Part shown: positions 63,101 to 64,000 of the stretch, piece after piece
Layout: each line of letters opens with the position of its first letter
Numbering within the stretch: position 1 is the stretch's first letter
Assembly: GCA_902462155.1 (NCBI GenBank)
Contig: CABQAQ010000001.1
Location: 1 to 64,000, forward strand
Reading direction: 5' to 3'
Source: an uncultured bacterium
Lineage (GTDB): Bacteria > Cyanobacteriota > Vampirovibrionia > Gastranaerophilales > Gastranaerophilaceae
DNA: 64,000 bases
The notes under the pieces: generated by a model
What the model saw: the letters and a program-made list of their open reading frames with translations, nothing else
Told to the model about the DNA's origin: nothing
The model's database searches: none
Program-made: the position numbers and the translations under genes

Positions 63101-63961
63101 TTCTAATTCACAGGTAAGTCCTGACCTTACCATACATTCGGTTAAATTTAATGGCTCAATTTTTTTAATGTCATCTCTATTTAATGTTGTATTAGATGGT
63201 ATTATAATATTCCCATTTTCATCTAAAATATCTTGTGCGATTGTTCTTCCAAGTAATCTATCTGTTAATGGTACAATATTCTTTTCTCCATCTGATATTG
63301 CCATCATTTTTATGGCTTTTTTTGTATGGCAATCCTCATTCCGTATGATTACATCTTGAGCTACATCTACTAACCTTCTTGTTAAATAACCTGAGTCAGC
63401 TGTTTTTAAAGCTGTATCTACAAGACCTTTTCTTGCTCCATAACTTGAGATGATATATTCTGTTACACTTAAACCTTCTTTAAAGTTAGATTTGATAGGT
63501 AAATCGATAATCTGTCCTTGGGCATCAGCCATTAACCCCCGCATACCAACTAATTGGGATACCTGTGAAACATTACCTCTAGCACCTGAAAATGCCATCA
63601 TATATACTGGATTTAATTTATCAAAATTATTTACTACACTCTCGGTTAACTTTGCTGTTGTTTCTGACCAAGTGTCTATAACTTTTGTATATCTTTCAAC
63701 TTCTGTTATCTCACCTTTTAAATATCTTTGAGTTGATTGCTCGATTTCATTTTCTGCTGCTTGTAATAACTTCTTTTTCTCTTCAGGAACTTCTAAATCA
63801 GAAATAGATATAGTCGTACCTGCCTTTGTTGCGTATTTAAATCCTAAGTTCTTTAGATTATTTGCTAAAATAGCTGTCTTTGCTCCGCCAAACTCAAGAT
63901 ATACTTGGGATAATAAGTTATTTAATCCCTTTTTATTTACAACTTTATTTATATATTCCAT
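60164..63961 (-). CDS. rpoC2: RNA polymerase beta-prime subunit C-terminal part, RpoC2
   Basis: 1265 residues. In cyanobacteria and plastids the beta-prime chain is split into RpoC1 and RpoC2; this protein starts as RpoC2 does (YINKVVNKKGLNNLLSQVYL, then FKYATKAGTTISISDLEVP). It carries DKLNPVYMMAFSGARGNVSQ and the trigger-loop GARKGLVDTALKTADSGYLT. The zinc Cys set includes CELEYGICQKCYG, followed by QSIGEPGTQLTMRTFHTGG. A large insertion of sandwich-barrel repeats occupies the middle, as in cyanobacterial RpoC2. The C-terminus has TRILTEAAVEGKKDLLRGLK and ENVIIGRLIPAGTGF. The start ATG is at 63959-63961, so the gene is complete; rpoC1 and rpoB should lie just beyond the window edge. Confidence 0.96.
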   Translation of the reverse strand: MEYINKVVNKKGLNNLLSQVYLEFGGAKTAILANNLKNLGFKYATKAGTTISISDLEVPEEKKKLLQAAENEIEQSTQRYLKGEITEVERYTKVIDTWSETTAKLTESVVNNFDKLNPVYMMAFSGARGNVSQVSQLVGMRGLMADAQGQIIDLPIKSNFKEGLSVTEYIISSYGARKGLVDTALKTADSGYLTRRLVDVAQDVIIRNEDCHTKKAIKMMAISDGEKNIVPLTDRLLGRTIAQDILDENGNIIIPSNTTLNRDDIKKIEPLNLTECMVRSGLTCELEYGICQKCYGWAMTTQKLVDIGESIGIIAAQSIGEPGTQLTMRTFHTGGVFKGSGAMRHINALHDGEIVSKILLKELRTRHGDVVKVSIHESDIEIKTANGIEKYHVPANAKIFIQQGDIVKKDQLLAEFEPQTQGDGSRLTEKATKDITTDLSGEIIFEDFVADEKKDRQGNISRTANKSGIIWVLGGDVYNLPSGSKILVENGQDITKGQKLAETHIVSEHGGEVRLGNNLVIEDVEFEGKQIKKIVQGKELTIVIASITPSNAIFESTKKEQIWNVVEHNEKYIVKSPIDTTVENGMIIAELISDECSVNSSGEIRYNGVEVDENQIITKSGELIFIPEEIYQLNKDSSLKMVESGTFVTAGTEIIKDLYTHIDGIVSFKEYNDIIHEVTVRPGEIHTLKNLGDLKVEENEVVPEGTEVAPGITVKETSIVTVVESEDEITIDDLDEELDLGLEEDSISNKPIQILIRPIKTFMIEPKDVSIQFVSTDESIDIVPVTQLQYKDGARVRNLDGATLTRTSLVLQMGGYLSHLKGMVELDKSSNLKIVVLETLIVRRELEGVSNLQDSLQTELLVQDGEVIESKTPVAKIQVLAVDDAKASINNNNDLRRLLLISEKYENKIPYTGSLNVKENDFIRMDSEISTNGDKTPISGKVVAIEDGFIKVRNGRPYLISPATMLQVGNGALVLRGDMIATLVFERQKTGDIVQGLPRVEELLEGRKPKESAILAEYDGTVELEVEDEITHLFLVTENGRHEIKYPIDSNIIVSNHQQIKKGQPLTSGPLNPHDVIRLNGVEIAQQYLVDEVQRVYRSQGVEIADKHVEIIVRQMTKKVKVLDAGDTKLLPGELIEIQFVEAQNKITQELGGQLATYEPVLLGITKASLNTESFISAASFQETTRILTEAAVEGKKDLLRGLKENVIIGRLIPAGTGFHHLTNASEEKDKEALRRAAAKNNARKPSAILEEIEGMFGTPDFTIE

Positions 63962-64000
63962 TGTTTTTTTACTGCTCTTTTTTGGAATGAATGTACTACT

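Noticed and set aside
1..64000. CRISPR arrays, insertion sequences and prophage genes
   Set aside because: No regularly spaced direct repeats, transposases, integrases or phage structural genes were seen on reading both strands.

Overview
The window is a gene-dense, AT-rich chromosome segment. It very likely comes from a non-photosynthetic cyanobacterium of the Melainabacteria/Vampirovibrionia type (Gastranaerophilales-like). The strongest marker is the last gene: an RNA polymerase beta-prime chain that starts as a separate polypeptide exactly where cyanobacterial RpoC2 starts (60164..63961). A Ycf45-type AAA/R3H ATPase (46223..47839) is also typical of cyanobacteria. Two [FeFe] hydrogenase genes point to an anaerobe, and an 11-gene flagellar block points to a swimmer. 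The lineage is inferred from protein families; no 16S gene is present.

Layout. 1-1.9 kb: sparse DNA and a glycosyltransferase family 9 gene. 2.0-4.1 kb: tRNA-Asp, then about 2 kb of decay with two recognisable broken transporter genes (TauE/SafE and SMR types). 4.2-10.3 kb: an acetyltransferase, RNase P RNA, a GH57 glycosidase, a secreted protein, fliI and tRNA-Arg. 10.3-14.3 kb: three lineage-specific genes, one a calpain-like cysteine protease (C505/H825/N841). 14.5-16.5 kb: rfbA, a pilin-like gene and an orphan. 16.7-26.0 kb: a flagellar operon (two FlgF/G-type rod proteins, flgB, flgC, lytic transglycosylase, fliE, fliF, a divergent fliG-position gene, fliH, flhA).

26.1-31.7 kb: the most distinctive block. 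It holds a small ribbon-helix-helix protein, a LuxR-type regulator, a thioredoxin-like [2Fe-2S] protein, a PAS-bearing sensory-type [FeFe] hydrogenase, a SpoIIE/PP2C phosphatase with an extra C-terminal domain, a second [2Fe-2S] protein and a putative catalytic hydrogenase. Together they look like a hydrogen- or redox-sensing regulatory unit tied to a working hydrogenase.

31.8-39.2 kb (mostly minus strand): an NrtR-like regulator, a lytic transglycosylase, an HD-GYP response regulator, a lysine-pathway operon (triple Clp-N protein, dapB, asd) and an orphan with a WCT motif. 39.4-44.6 kb: a zinc-ribbon/ATPase/TPR protein of 1074 residues flanked by two HExxH metallopeptidase-like proteins. 44.8-54.6 kb: a CBS protein, a FliA-type sigma factor, the Ycf45 ATPase, two zinc dehydrogenases, a response regulator, acpS, MurT and small unknown genes. 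54.6-64 kb: a GAF-GGDEF protein, a PhoU-like/PiT phosphate pair, a DUF2229 protein, a secreted protein and rpoC2.

Several intergenic inverted repeats look like terminators or operators. I saw no CRISPR array, intact insertion sequence or prophage.
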